64,000 nucleotides of DNA from Solimonas sp040754295 (lineage in GTDB: Bacteria > Pseudomonadota > Gammaproteobacteria > Nevskiales > Nevskiaceae). Position 1 is the first letter of the stretch, and each line of letters begins with the position of its first letter. The DNA is taken from contig JBFMCQ010000009.1 in NCBI GenBank assembly GCA_040754295.1, positions 25,446 to 89,445 of the forward strand, written 5' to 3'. Both the position numbers and the translations under genes were made by a program. Positions 17,813 through 24,781 of the stretch are shown in pieces. Below the pieces are notes generated by a model. The model did not search any database. It had not been told where the DNA came from and saw nothing but the letters and a program-made list of their open reading frames with translations.

Positions 17813-18027
17813 GAGCGGCGCTCGCCACGGTGTTCGCGCCAGCACACCTGCGCCGCACGGGCCTGATCGCGCTGATCGTCGGCAGCTGGCTGAGCGCGTT
17901 CAACCACGGCGACGCGCTGCTCGCCGGTGCCTGGAGCGCCAAGCTCGCGCTCAAAGTGTTCCTGAACTATCTGACGCCCTTTGTCGTAGCCAATCTGGGC
18001 TTGCTGTCGCGGCGCGAGACAAGCTGA
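17809..18027 (+). CDS. nrtS: NrtS-like small membrane protein
   Basis: 72 residues with two hydrophobic segments (TGLIALIVGSWLSAFNHGDALL and LKVFLNYLTPFVVANLGLL). The spacing and the N(H/Q)GDALL...LKVFLNYLTPF pattern match the small NrtS family implicated in nitrate/nitrite transport in some bacteria. It starts inside the pstB stop codon, so it is the last gene of the arsenic-phosphate operon. Why a NrtS-like protein is tied to pst is unknown; it may pass another oxyanion. Confidence 0.65.
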   Translation: MRAALATVFAPAHLRRTGLIALIVGSWLSAFNHGDALLAGAWSAKLALKVFLNYLTPFVVANLGLLSRRETS

Positions 18028-18162
18028 TCGGTGTAGCTGGAGGCAGAGGGCCATTTGCGGTGAGGGCCTGCCAGACCGCTCTGTGCCATTAGCAGTGACA
18101 GTGACATGGGCTGTCTCCCGCAAGCTGCGGCCCGGCCCACCGCTCCATGGTGGAGGGTCGGG

Positions 18163-18306
18163 GCGCCGGGCGACGATCAGGCCGGCATCGAGCGCACCCT
18201 TGTTCGCGATGACCGACAGACCGAGGAAGCCTTCGAGCGCGACGGGGCCATTGGCCGGCACGTTGATGAAGTTGGGGACCATACCCTGGCGGACAGCTCC
18301 CTGCAC
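18163..18306 (-). pseudogene. Fragment of a carboxymuconolactone-decarboxylase-like gene
   Basis: The minus strand encodes GMVPNFINVPANGPVALEGF and then LGLSVIANKGALDAGL, which resembles the N-terminal region of AhpD/CMD-family proteins (compare LGFVPNMYAGMANSPGLLE in the intact gene at 20.4-21.0 kb). No catalytic CxxC part follows and the frame soon leaves the family, so this is a truncated relic. The rest of the 18028-18372 gap shows nothing recognisable. Confidence 0.6.
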
Positions 18307-18372
18307 GCCGTGCGGCTCGGCGAGGTGCGCCTGCGCACCGCGCCGCCGTGAGCGGCCGGGGGCTTCGGTCTA

Positions 18373-18846
18373 TCACGCTGGACGGGCGCGAGCTCGCTTA
18401 GGTTTGCTGACCGGCGCGCGCCGGGCGGATCGCGGTGCACGGCGCTCGCTGTTATCCGCCAGTTTTTCGATCAGCGGACACCGCAGCCGTCCCTTCACGC
18501 TGCCGCACTGCTTCACCAGTGTGCCCAAGGCCGTTTCGATGCGATGCAGATCGTCCAGTCGCCGGCGCACGTCGGCGAGCCGTCGCTCACCGATTCGTCG
18601 GGCCTCGCCGCAATGCATGCCGTCTTCCAGTGAGAGCAGTTCGCCGATCTCGTCGAGCGAGAAGCCGAGCGCCTGCGCCTGGCGAATGAAGCGCAGCCGT
18701 GCAGCGTGACCCTCACCGTAGCGGCGGATGCCATCGAGGGGACGCGCCGGCTCGTCCATCAGACCGCGCCGCTGGTAATAGCGAATCGTCTCGATGTGCA
18801 CGTCGGTGATCTGTGCCAGTGCACCGATGGTGTAGGCCTGCATCAT
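18373..18846 (-). CDS. merR: MerR-type mercury-responsive regulator
   Basis: 157 residues. N-terminal winged helix with YTIGALAQITDVHIETIRYY, a long dimerisation helix, and three Cys at 79 (HCGEAR), 114 (KQCGS) and 123 (RCPLIEKL), with the same spacing as the Hg(II)-binding Cys of Tn501 MerR (82, 117, 126). The C-terminus carries an additional Arg/Lys-rich tail of about 25 residues. It is divergent from merC across a MerR-type operator. It would repress and, with Hg(II), activate the merC promoter. An alternative start is one codon later. Confidence 0.9.
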   Translation of the reverse strand: MMQAYTIGALAQITDVHIETIRYYQRRGLMDEPARPLDGIRRYGEGHAARLRFIRQAQALGFSLDEIGELLSLEDGMHCGEARRIGERRLADVRRRLDDLHRIETALGTLVKQCGSVKGRLRCPLIEKLADNSERRAPRSARRAPVSKPKRARARPA

Positions 18847-18847
18847 C

Positions 18848-18878
18848 TTGACTCCGTAGCCGACTACGGACCTAGGGT
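18848..18878 (+). promoter_or_regulatory. MerR-type promoter with 19-bp spacer and dyad operator
   Basis: A -35 TTGACT (18848-18853) and a -10 TAGGGT (18873-18878) are separated by 19 bp, the overlong spacing that MerR-family activators correct. The spacer holds a perfect dyad, CCGTAG at 18854-18859 and CTACGG at 18864-18869. It lies between divergent merR and merC. Confidence 0.92.
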
Positions 18879-18917
18879 AGCGTCAATGCATCCGTGGAGG
18901 CAGCAGTGGCAGCGCGA

Positions 18918-19349
18918 ATGATCGACAGCGTCATTGCACCGATGACACGCATCGGCGACAAGGCTGGCGCGGCCGGTGCCGTCGTCGCGGCAATGGGTTG
19001 CGCGATGTGCTTCCCCGCGATTGCTGGCTTGGGCGCAGCGATGGGTCTGAGCTTCCTGGGTCAGTGGGAGGGGCTGTTCATCAACACGCTGCTGCCATTG
19101 TTCGCATGGCTGGTGCTGGTATTGAACGCACTCGGCTGGCTCGCTCATCGGCAGTGGCATCGCAGCCTGCTCGGCATGCTCGGTCCGGTGTTCTTGCTGC
19201 TGTCGCTCTACCCCTGGTTCCAGTATGGCTGGAGCGCGAAAGTCACCTATGCCGGACTGGCCCTGATGGTCGCCGTGTCCGTATGGGATCTGGTATCACC
19301 CACCAACCGCCGCTGTGATGATGCGCAATGCGATCAGGCGGCCCCATGA
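18918..19349 (+). CDS. merC: MerC-family mercury transport protein
   Basis: About 143 residues with four hydrophobic segments. The first contains the vicinal-type pair Cys28-x-x-Cys31 in MGCAMCFPA, followed by GLGAAMGLSFLGQWEGLFI and HRQWHRSLLGMLGP, typical of MerC inner-membrane Hg(II) importers. It is driven by the MerR promoter. The start is uncertain: GTG 18894 is possible, but ATG 18918 gives the usual N-terminus. No mercuric reductase gene is adjacent. Confidence 0.87.
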   Translation: MIDSVIAPMTRIGDKAGAAGAVVAAMGCAMCFPAIAGLGAAMGLSFLGQWEGLFINTLLPLFAWLVLVLNALGWLAHRQWHRSLLGMLGPVFLLLSLYPWFQYGWSAKVTYAGLALMVAVSVWDLVSPTNRRCDDAQCDQAAP

Positions 19350-19561
19350 CTGCGGGCGCGCTGCGCTCCGTACTCACCTGTCCGCACTGTGGCTTCGCAC
19401 GGGAAGAGACGATGCCGACCGACGCCTGCCAGTTCTTTTACGAGTGTGGCCGCTGCAAGTCCCTGCTGCGCCCGCGGCCGGGTGACTGCTGCGTGTTCTG
19501 TTCCTACGGCTCGGTGAAATGTCCGCCGGTCCAGCTGGCGGGTGGGTGCGGCGACCGCTGA
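19346..19561 (+). CDS. GDCCVxC-motif small protein
   Basis: 71 residues containing CPHCGF, CGRCKSLL and GDCCVFCSYGSVKCPP. This is the GDCCVxC-domain family of small Cys-rich proteins frequently coupled to mercury or other metal transport genes. It overlaps merC by 4 nt, so the pair is translationally coupled. Likely a cytosolic metal-handling or zinc-ribbon partner of MerC; the mechanism is not established. Confidence 0.82.
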   Translation: MTAGALRSVLTCPHCGFAREETMPTDACQFFYECGRCKSLLRPRPGDCCVFCSYGSVKCPPVQLAGGCGDR

Positions 19562-19622
19562 GTCGCTGCACAATCCACCGCCACGTCCCGGAGCCCGCAC
19601 ATGCACATAGAAACCCCCGCGC

Positions 19623-19943
19623 GACGAGGCGAGCGCGTATGTGCGGCTGCTCAAGGGCGACGATGGCGGGCGCGCATTCCTGCGCATCATGCGCGGCTTC
19701 GAGCTGAACCAGGCTTTCGAGGCGCGCATCCTCACGCCACTGCGTGCACGGACCTTCCCGGCGCAACTGCTGTGGGGCGCACAGGATCCGGCCCTGCCGA
19801 TGGATCGCTACGCCCCCAGGATTGCGCAGTTGCTCGGGCTGGCAGCGGTGCAGCCGCTCGCCGGCAAGCACTTCGTGCAGGAAGACTCTGCCGTCGAGAT
19901 CGCCGAGGCCGTGAGGGCGCTCGCAGCCAGCGCGCCGCGCTGA
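19623..19943 (+). pseudogene. C-terminal remnant of an alpha/beta-hydrolase
   Basis: The plus strand reads DEASAYVRLLKGDDGGRAF and on to LLWGAQDPALPMDRY and LAGKHFVQEDSAVEIAEAV. This is the cap-to-C-terminus part of haloalkane-dehalogenase-like hydrolases, including the late acidic residue (Asp in WGAQDPALP) and the catalytic His (GKHFVQED). The nucleophile half is absent and upstream DNA is short and unrelated, so the gene is truncated at its 5' end. Confidence 0.75.
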
Positions 19944-19989
19944 GGGGCGTTTTGGCATGTGACGCCGGCAGCCGCATCGCGGTCGGCGA

Positions 19990-20391
19990 CTATCGTCCGA
20001 GACTGGCGAGGCGATCCTCGTCCCGGAGCAGATAGAGCGTCACGCAGGCGGCGAGCATCGGCCACGCGGCAAAGAACAGCAGGTTCGGTGACGCGAATGG
20101 ATCGAGGTAGACCCGGAACGACGACAGCGTCGAGACCGCGTGCACCAGCAGCACGAATCCGTAGGTCCAGCGTTTGGCCAGGCCGGCGACGAAGGCGAGG
20201 ATCACGACCAGCTCAACGCCGCCGATCACCTTCATGACCGTCGCGCCGAGGCCGCCGATGAAGTAGAAGCTCTCGAAGACCTTGGCCGCGTGATCGGGGT
20301 TGACGATCTTGTCGAGCGTCCACATCAACATGACCAGAAAGACGCTCAGACGCAGCAGCAAGAGCGAAACCTGAAGGCGTTGGGTGGTCAT
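19990..20391 (-). CDS. DoxX-like membrane protein
   Basis: 133 residues with four hydrophobic helices, starting SLLLLRLSVFLVMLMWTLDKI, then VMKVIGGVELVVILAFVAGL and FVLLVHAVSTLSSF. This is the DoxX-like four-helix pattern. It follows the carboxymuconolactone-decarboxylase-like gene by 28 bp in the same direction, suggesting an operon for redox or oxidative-stress defence. Specific function unknown. Confidence 0.75.
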   Translation of the reverse strand: MTTQRLQVSLLLLRLSVFLVMLMWTLDKIVNPDHAAKVFESFYFIGGLGATVMKVIGGVELVVILAFVAGLAKRWTYGFVLLVHAVSTLSSFRVYLDPFASPNLLFFAAWPMLAACVTLYLLRDEDRLASLGR

Positions 20392-20419
20392 GGTTCGGGT
20401 GGTGGTGCTGATTGGTGGA

Positions 20420-20989
20420 TCAGGGCGCCCAGCTGCGCGATGCGAACATCGCGTCGACCGGGGGCTCGAACAGATGGTTGGAGTAGTTGCTCAGCGTCTT
20501 GACGGCGATGGCGAGGATGATCTCCAGGATCTGCCGCTCGCCGTAGCCGGCGCTCAGGAAGGCGTCGACATCATGGCGACTGGGCAATCCGCGCGTCTCC
20601 ACCATCGTGCGTGTGAAGCTGCTGAGCGCGGCGAGCTTCGCGTCTGAAATCGGCGTCCCATTGCGGATGGCGTCGGTCACGTCGACCGGCACCTTGGACA
20701 TCTGGTCGGCGATCAGGCTGTGTGCGGCAACGCAGTAGCGGCAGCCGTTGCTGCGGCTGACGGTCAGGAACACCACCTCCTGCTCGACCGGGGTGAAGCC
20801 CGACTCCTGACGGAACAGCTGATAGCCCTGCAGGTAGGTTTCCAGCAGGCCCGGCGAGTTCGCCATGCCGGCATACATGTTCGGCACGAAGCCCAGAGAC
20901 TTCTGTGCGGCCTCGAGCGCTGACTTGGCGCGGGGCTGTGCGTCGGCAACGGTGCGAAGCGGCAAGGTCATTTTGTATTCGGCGGACAT
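20420..20989 (-). CDS. Carboxymuconolactone decarboxylase/AhpD-family protein
   Basis: 189 residues. The helical CMD domain carries the redox motif in SNGCRYCVAAHS (CxxC followed by His), as in AhpD-like alkylhydroperoxidases, preceded by LGFVPNMYAGMANSPGLLE. The protein probably acts as a thiol peroxidase or its reductase partner in the cytosol. The start at 20989 is preferred over 21001 because a GGAG lies 6 bp upstream. First gene of a two-gene operon with the DoxX-like protein. Confidence 0.85.
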   Translation of the reverse strand: MSAEYKMTLPLRTVADAQPRAKSALEAAQKSLGFVPNMYAGMANSPGLLETYLQGYQLFRQESGFTPVEQEVVFLTVSRSNGCRYCVAAHSLIADQMSKVPVDVTDAIRNGTPISDAKLAALSSFTRTMVETRGLPSRHDVDAFLSAGYGERQILEIILAIAVKTLSNYSNHLFEPPVDAMFASRSWAP

Positions 20990-21145
20990 CGCGGACTCCA
21001 TGGCAATGAGTACCCGTCAAGCATGGGGCGTCCTCTGCAGGCGCGACAGATCGCAGCGTCTGTAAAACATGTCCGGTCGTGCCGCCGGCTTCTGACGTCA
21101 CCCGGACTGACCAGGCATGACCCCGGCGCCTCGCACGGTATCCGA

Positions 21146-21184
21146 GGGGACCGCAACAAATTCCGCCTCGTTATCGATCAGCCC
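21146..21184 (-). repeat. Right copy of 39-bp inverted repeat
   Basis: Reverse-complement partner of 7137-7175, 37 of 39 positions identical; the two differences are adjacent in the middle. It sits 80 bp before an intact antitoxin-toxin pair. The segment between the copies (about 14 kb) carries the arsenic, phosphate and mercury genes. Whether the repeats are mobile-element ends or two copies of a dispersed element is unknown. Confidence 0.9.
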
Positions 21185-21263
21185 ACATGGTGCGATCAGA
21201 TGATCGCCAGACCGCCGGCCCTTTCGCGATATCCGATTGCCTGCATTGTGATATCGTCCCGCC

Positions 21264-21509
21264 ATGGCCAGAACCCTCATCAACCTCGACCCGGACGACA
21301 AGCGCTGGCTTGACCGTGAAGCGCGCCGGCGGCGCGTGCCGATGACCGAGCTGGTGCGCCAAGCCATTCGCGGCTACCGCGTGCGGGAGGAAAGCCGCAG
21401 CCGGCCCACGCTTCAGACCGCCATCACGCGGACCGCCGGCATCTGGCGTCAAGGCGACGGACTCGATTGGCAGCAGCGGATGCGCGACGAGTGGGATCGA
21501 CCCGCTTGA
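21264..21509 (+). CDS. vapB: VapB-like ribbon-helix-helix antitoxin
   Basis: 81 residues starting MARTLINLDPDDKRWLDREA, then VPMTELVRQAIRGYR, a ribbon-helix-helix antitoxin. The C-terminus, rich in Trp and charged residues (IWRQGDGLDWQQRMRDEW), resembles toxin-binding tails. It overlaps the PIN toxin by 4 nt. An AT-rich promoter-like stretch precedes it at about 21228-21260. Confidence 0.88.
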   Translation: MARTLINLDPDDKRWLDREARRRRVPMTELVRQAIRGYRVREESRSRPTLQTAITRTAGIWRQGDGLDWQQRMRDEWDRPA

Positions 21510-21874
21510 AGTACCTGCTGGATTCCGTCGTCCTGATTGATCATTTCAACGGAATCAAGCCGGCAACGACCTTCCTCAGCGAGCACGGCAGCGCCTGTGC
21601 CATTTCCGTCATCACCCGCGCCGAAGTGCTGGCCGGATTCGCCGACGACACTGAAGGTCTGGCGCGCGAGCTGCTCGATGCCTTCGCCACGCTTCCGGTC
21701 ACCGCCGAGATCGCCGATCTTGCCGCTGCATTGCGCAGAACCGAGCGCTGGAAACTGCCCGACGCATTGCATGCAGCCATTGCCTCGCTGCACGGCCTGA
21801 CGCTGGTCACCCGCAATACGCGCGACTTCCAGCCGGGCGGAACGCCGGATGTGCTGGTGCCGTACCGGCTGTAA
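21506..21874 (+). CDS. vapC: PIN-domain toxin, VapC family
   Basis: 122 residues starting at a TTG inside the antitoxin stop codon: first motif YLLDSVVLIDHFNG, second acidic site ISVITRAEVLAGF, third WKLPDALHAAIA, fourth LVTRNTRDF. All four acidic positions of a PIN ribonuclease are present, so the toxin is likely active. Together with its antitoxin it forms a complete locus just outside the right inverted repeat. Confidence 0.9.
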   Translation: MKYLLDSVVLIDHFNGIKPATTFLSEHGSACAISVITRAEVLAGFADDTEGLARELLDAFATLPVTAEIADLAAALRRTERWKLPDALHAAIASLHGLTLVTRNTRDFQPGGTPDVLVPYRL

Positions 21875-21942
21875 GCGCGCTGCAGGCCGATCACGCCGGC
21901 GCGCGGCTCCTTGCTCTTCGAGCTGCCCGCGCGCTGCTGCAC

Positions 21943-23391
21943 TCAGCTCGGCGACAGCCCCAGCCGCTCCCGCAGCCGCTCAAACATCGCCGGATCCACC
22001 GGCTGAGGCATTCTTTGGCTGTCGCGCTCCGCCTGGCGCAACAGCGCCTCCACCTTCTCGCGGCCGCCGGGCTCCCGCACCGCTGCGAGCGGCGTGAGCC
22101 CGCCGAGCGCGGGAATCTCCTGCTCCACCCAGCTTTCGTAGTGACGCTCGATGAACTCCGTGATGCGCGCCTTGAGTTCGGGTGACTCGAGCAGTTCGGG
22201 GTCCACGCCGTGCGCGCCTACCGGCGCTGCCTGCGCCACGGCCGCGAGCTTGTCCGCGGACTGCAGCTCCGACATGCGGTAGCGCGCCCGCGAGCCCAGC
22301 GCCTGCTCGACGATGCGGCGAAACTCGGCCGCGCGCTCGGCGGAGTTGACGTCCGCCGTCATCCGCGAGCCGCTGATCTCGATCGAGGCGAGGATGGTGT
22401 TCTCCCATTCCTTGTGTACCGGATTGCCGCGCCTGGACCACGTCAGCTGCACGCGGCATAGCTCACCGGCGCTGTCCCGCTCGGCCGTTTCCAGGAGCTC
22501 GTCGCGCGAACCGGTGATGTCCAGATGCGCGAGCGCGTCGAACGCGGCCTGCGGCGAGTCGATGTCGAAGACCAGCTGCTGCAGGACCAGTGCGTCGCCG
22601 TCGGTATTCCGCAGCTGGGGCGTTTGCGGATTGGCCAGCGAGTCGGTGACATCGAAGTAGGCGAAGCGCAAGTCCTCCTCGTGCTCTGCGATCTGCGCCG
22701 GTGTCAGCACATCGCTGCCCGGCGCAGTCTCCTGGCGCAGCTCCAGAAGAGTGAGCTGTTTGATCGGCGGGATCGCATACAGCCCACAGGTCTCGACCAG
22801 CGTGATGCCCTCCAGACGCACCAGCAGCGCAAACATCGCATCCCCATCCTGCATGGACTGGGAAGCCATGCCCTCCAGCACATCGAAGCGCTCCCCGGTA
22901 AACAGATCCCGCGCCTGAAAGCCCACCCCGGGCCTGCACTGCGAAAGCTCGTAGAAGCCGAAGCGCGATGCCAGGCAGGCCTCCAGATACTGGCGGACCA
23001 GCGGGTCCACGCGCCTGGTCCGCTCCAGGTATGCGCGCGTCGGCGCAACGCCATGCAGGCTCGTGTCCTGCACCGTCGTTATTTCCGGATTCGGCGCCCA
23101 GCAGTGAAGCATCCACGCGAAGAACACGCCGAGGTGCGGTGATTCAGGGTCGAACGGTCCGTCGTCATAGCCGAACTCGACCCACGCCTCGTCCAACACG
23201 GCCTCGCCGTAGTTTTCGACGGCAAAACGCATCATCTGCGCCACAAGGTCCGCGTCATCGAGCGCGCGACGCACGCGCCTCCACAGCAGATTCACCGGCT
23301 CCTGCGCCGCCGCTGCGGCAGCCGCAAGGCAGCATTGCTTGTACTTCCTGCCGCTGCCGCAGGGGCAGGGGTCGTTACGTCCGGGCTTCAT
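21943..23391 (-). CDS. SEC-C motif protein of unknown function
   Basis: 482 residues. The N-terminus is a SEC-C zinc motif, MKPGRNDPCPCGSGRKYKQC (CxC...C spaced), like that at the end of SecA. The rest is a long, mostly helical region with no motif I recognise. SEC-C domains are found on many accessory and mobile-DNA proteins. The true start is the Met before KPGRND at 23391: upstream the frame stays open through a piece of a vapC gene, so a longer chimeric product from 23553 is possible. Confidence 0.75.
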   Translation of the reverse strand: MKPGRNDPCPCGSGRKYKQCCLAAAAAAAQEPVNLLWRRVRRALDDADLVAQMMRFAVENYGEAVLDEAWVEFGYDDGPFDPESPHLGVFFAWMLHCWAPNPEITTVQDTSLHGVAPTRAYLERTRRVDPLVRQYLEACLASRFGFYELSQCRPGVGFQARDLFTGERFDVLEGMASQSMQDGDAMFALLVRLEGITLVETCGLYAIPPIKQLTLLELRQETAPGSDVLTPAQIAEHEEDLRFAYFDVTDSLANPQTPQLRNTDGDALVLQQLVFDIDSPQAAFDALAHLDITGSRDELLETAERDSAGELCRVQLTWSRRGNPVHKEWENTILASIEISGSRMTADVNSAERAAEFRRIVEQALGSRARYRMSELQSADKLAAVAQAAPVGAHGVDPELLESPELKARITEFIERHYESWVEQEIPALGGLTPLAAVREPGGREKVEALLRQAERDSQRMPQPVDPAMFERLRERLGLSPS

Positions 23392-23439
23392 GAGATTCGT
23401 CCTATCTTGGCACGCGGACCGGTGGCTCAACGGTCTTCG

Positions 23440-23553
23440 ACACGGGAAGGCATCCCCCGCGGCGAGGATAGCTGTCGCCGTCCGCGACTGCCGCGGGTCG
23501 TCCTGCACGCAGTAACGAGCGAGGATGTTGGTATCAACAGCGCACACGGGCAA
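23440..23553 (-). pseudogene. N-terminal fragment of a vapC (PIN) toxin
   Basis: The minus strand reads MPVCAVDTNILARYCVQDDP and SRTATAILAAGDAFPC, the first strand and helix of a PIN toxin with its first catalytic Asp. The remaining catalytic sites are missing; the frame continues into the SEC-C gene leader. With the broken AbrB-type antitoxin just upstream it was once a vapBC pair. Confidence 0.8.
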
Positions 23554-23588
23554 CCGCCTTCTTCATTGCCCCACGCCTTGCAGATCAC

Positions 23589-23791
23589 CTAGGTGGGTAT
23601 CCACAGCCCCGAGTATTTGAGGATCATCGGCCGCTCTCGATGCGGGAAGCGCCGTCCGCCCGAGCCAGCCGCAGGCGCGCTGCCGCTTTCCACGTCGAAC
23701 TCCACCCGGCTCTCGGAGCGACGCCCAGTGCCTCGCGCGCACGCTTGGGAATCGCGACTTGGCCCTTGCCGATAGCGGACACAGAAGACAT
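23589..23791 (-). pseudogene. Frameshifted AbrB/VapB-type antitoxin
   Basis: The reading from 23791 gives MSSVSAIGKGQVAIPKRAR and EALGVAP, the swapped-hairpin AbrB/MazE fold. It then shifts frame, with RVEFDVESGSA appearing in the neighbouring frame. A single-base change near 23712 explains this. It precedes the vapC fragment on the same strand. It lies immediately downstream of csb3. Confidence 0.75.
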
Positions 23792-23854
23792 AGATTGCCT
23801 ACGAGTAATACATGCGGATAACGGCTGACAATGCTTCGGAAACCATCGACGAAC

Positions 23855-24781
23855 TTATACCGGTACGCCCCATGTTAGGTTGGAGTAGTACTGATTTTGA
23901 GCTATACGCTGGGATTTGAAGACCTCTTCCACACCGCGTCGGCGCAAGCTAATGTGATCAAGTGATTCGAGTTTTAGTTCAGCCGCCGCGAGAGCGCTGC
24001 GGATTTCATCAGTTGACAGGGCAACGGTCCATATTGGCCACACAAACCAAATACTGCCGCTCCTGTCCTTCTGAAACCCGGTCGTCACGACCGTCCGGCC
24101 GACACACATGGTCGGGAAAAGGCCCAGCCCTTCGAGGGCGAGGCGGTTTGCCCCGAGCATGGTGCCAGGACCGTCCTCTAGGCCGGATTTGCTGGGATTC
24201 TTCCAACGCAAGGCATAGCGTTGATCGTCAACCGGATCCAGGCGGAGCGAACGGCTCTTACTTTGGTCCTGGTAATCCCAGGCTCTGAATAAAGCCCTCG
24301 ACAGCGCTTCTCGTGTCGTCGCCCTGGCGATGTTCAGTGCATAGACAGGAAGGCCGTTGCCGGCGCTGTCGCCACTTCGAACCAGTCGAAATGCGGTGTC
24401 CGCAAACATCCCATCTTCGTCCGCATGCGCATCGGATCCGAGTGCAGCCCACAGGTCTGCGATGCGGCGCTGATCGTCTTTGTAGCCTCTTTGCAGCGCT
24501 CTGAAGCGCTTCTCCAGTTCCGCCCTTGAGAACGGGAGTTTCGTATCCGCCTCGAAGGGCGCCATGGAGAGTTCTTTCAGGCGCTGGAAAAGTCGCTTCG
24601 AGAGCTCCTCCTCGGTGACGGGGCACCCCGTCAAAATCGGCCGCCAGGCACCCCCTACCACGCGCCAAGCAAGCCGGGCGCTCTCGAAGACCTCGGCGGC
24701 GGTTCTCAGTGAACCCAGTGCGGCGAGGAAGGCCAGCGGATTGACGCCATTCAGTCCGTTCAACACCAGCGGTTCACTCAT
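23855..24781 (-). CDS. csb3: Type I-G effector protein Csb3 (GSU0052/Cas8u-like)
   Basis: 308 residues beginning MSEPLVLNGLNGVNPLAFLA and ALGSLRTAAEVF, an N-terminus shared by Csb3/Csx17-type proteins of I-U/I-G loci. At about 300 residues it fits the shorter Csb3 (GSU0052-like) rather than full-length Csx17. It is the last gene of csb1-csb2-cas3-csb3, overlapping cas3 by 8 nt. By position it should be the large-subunit-like component contacting PAM or target DNA; this is inferred from family and context. The start at MSEP is preferred over an upstream Met inside cas3. Broken antitoxin DNA follows. Confidence 0.8.
   Translation of the reverse strand: MSEPLVLNGLNGVNPLAFLAALGSLRTAAEVFESARLAWRVVGGAWRPILTGCPVTEEELSKRLFQRLKELSMAPFEADTKLPFSRAELEKRFRALQRGYKDDQRRIADLWAALGSDAHADEDGMFADTAFRLVRSGDSAGNGLPVYALNIARATTREALSRALFRAWDYQDQSKSRSLRLDPVDDQRYALRWKNPSKSGLEDGPGTMLGANRLALEGLGLFPTMCVGRTVVTTGFQKDRSGSIWFVWPIWTVALSTDEIRSALAAAELKLESLDHISLRRRGVEEVFKSQRIAQNQYYSNLTWGVPV

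Noticed and set aside
23855..24781. Full Csx17 large subunit
   Set aside because: About 308 residues is less than half of usual Csx17 length, with no sign of truncation; Csb3 fits better.
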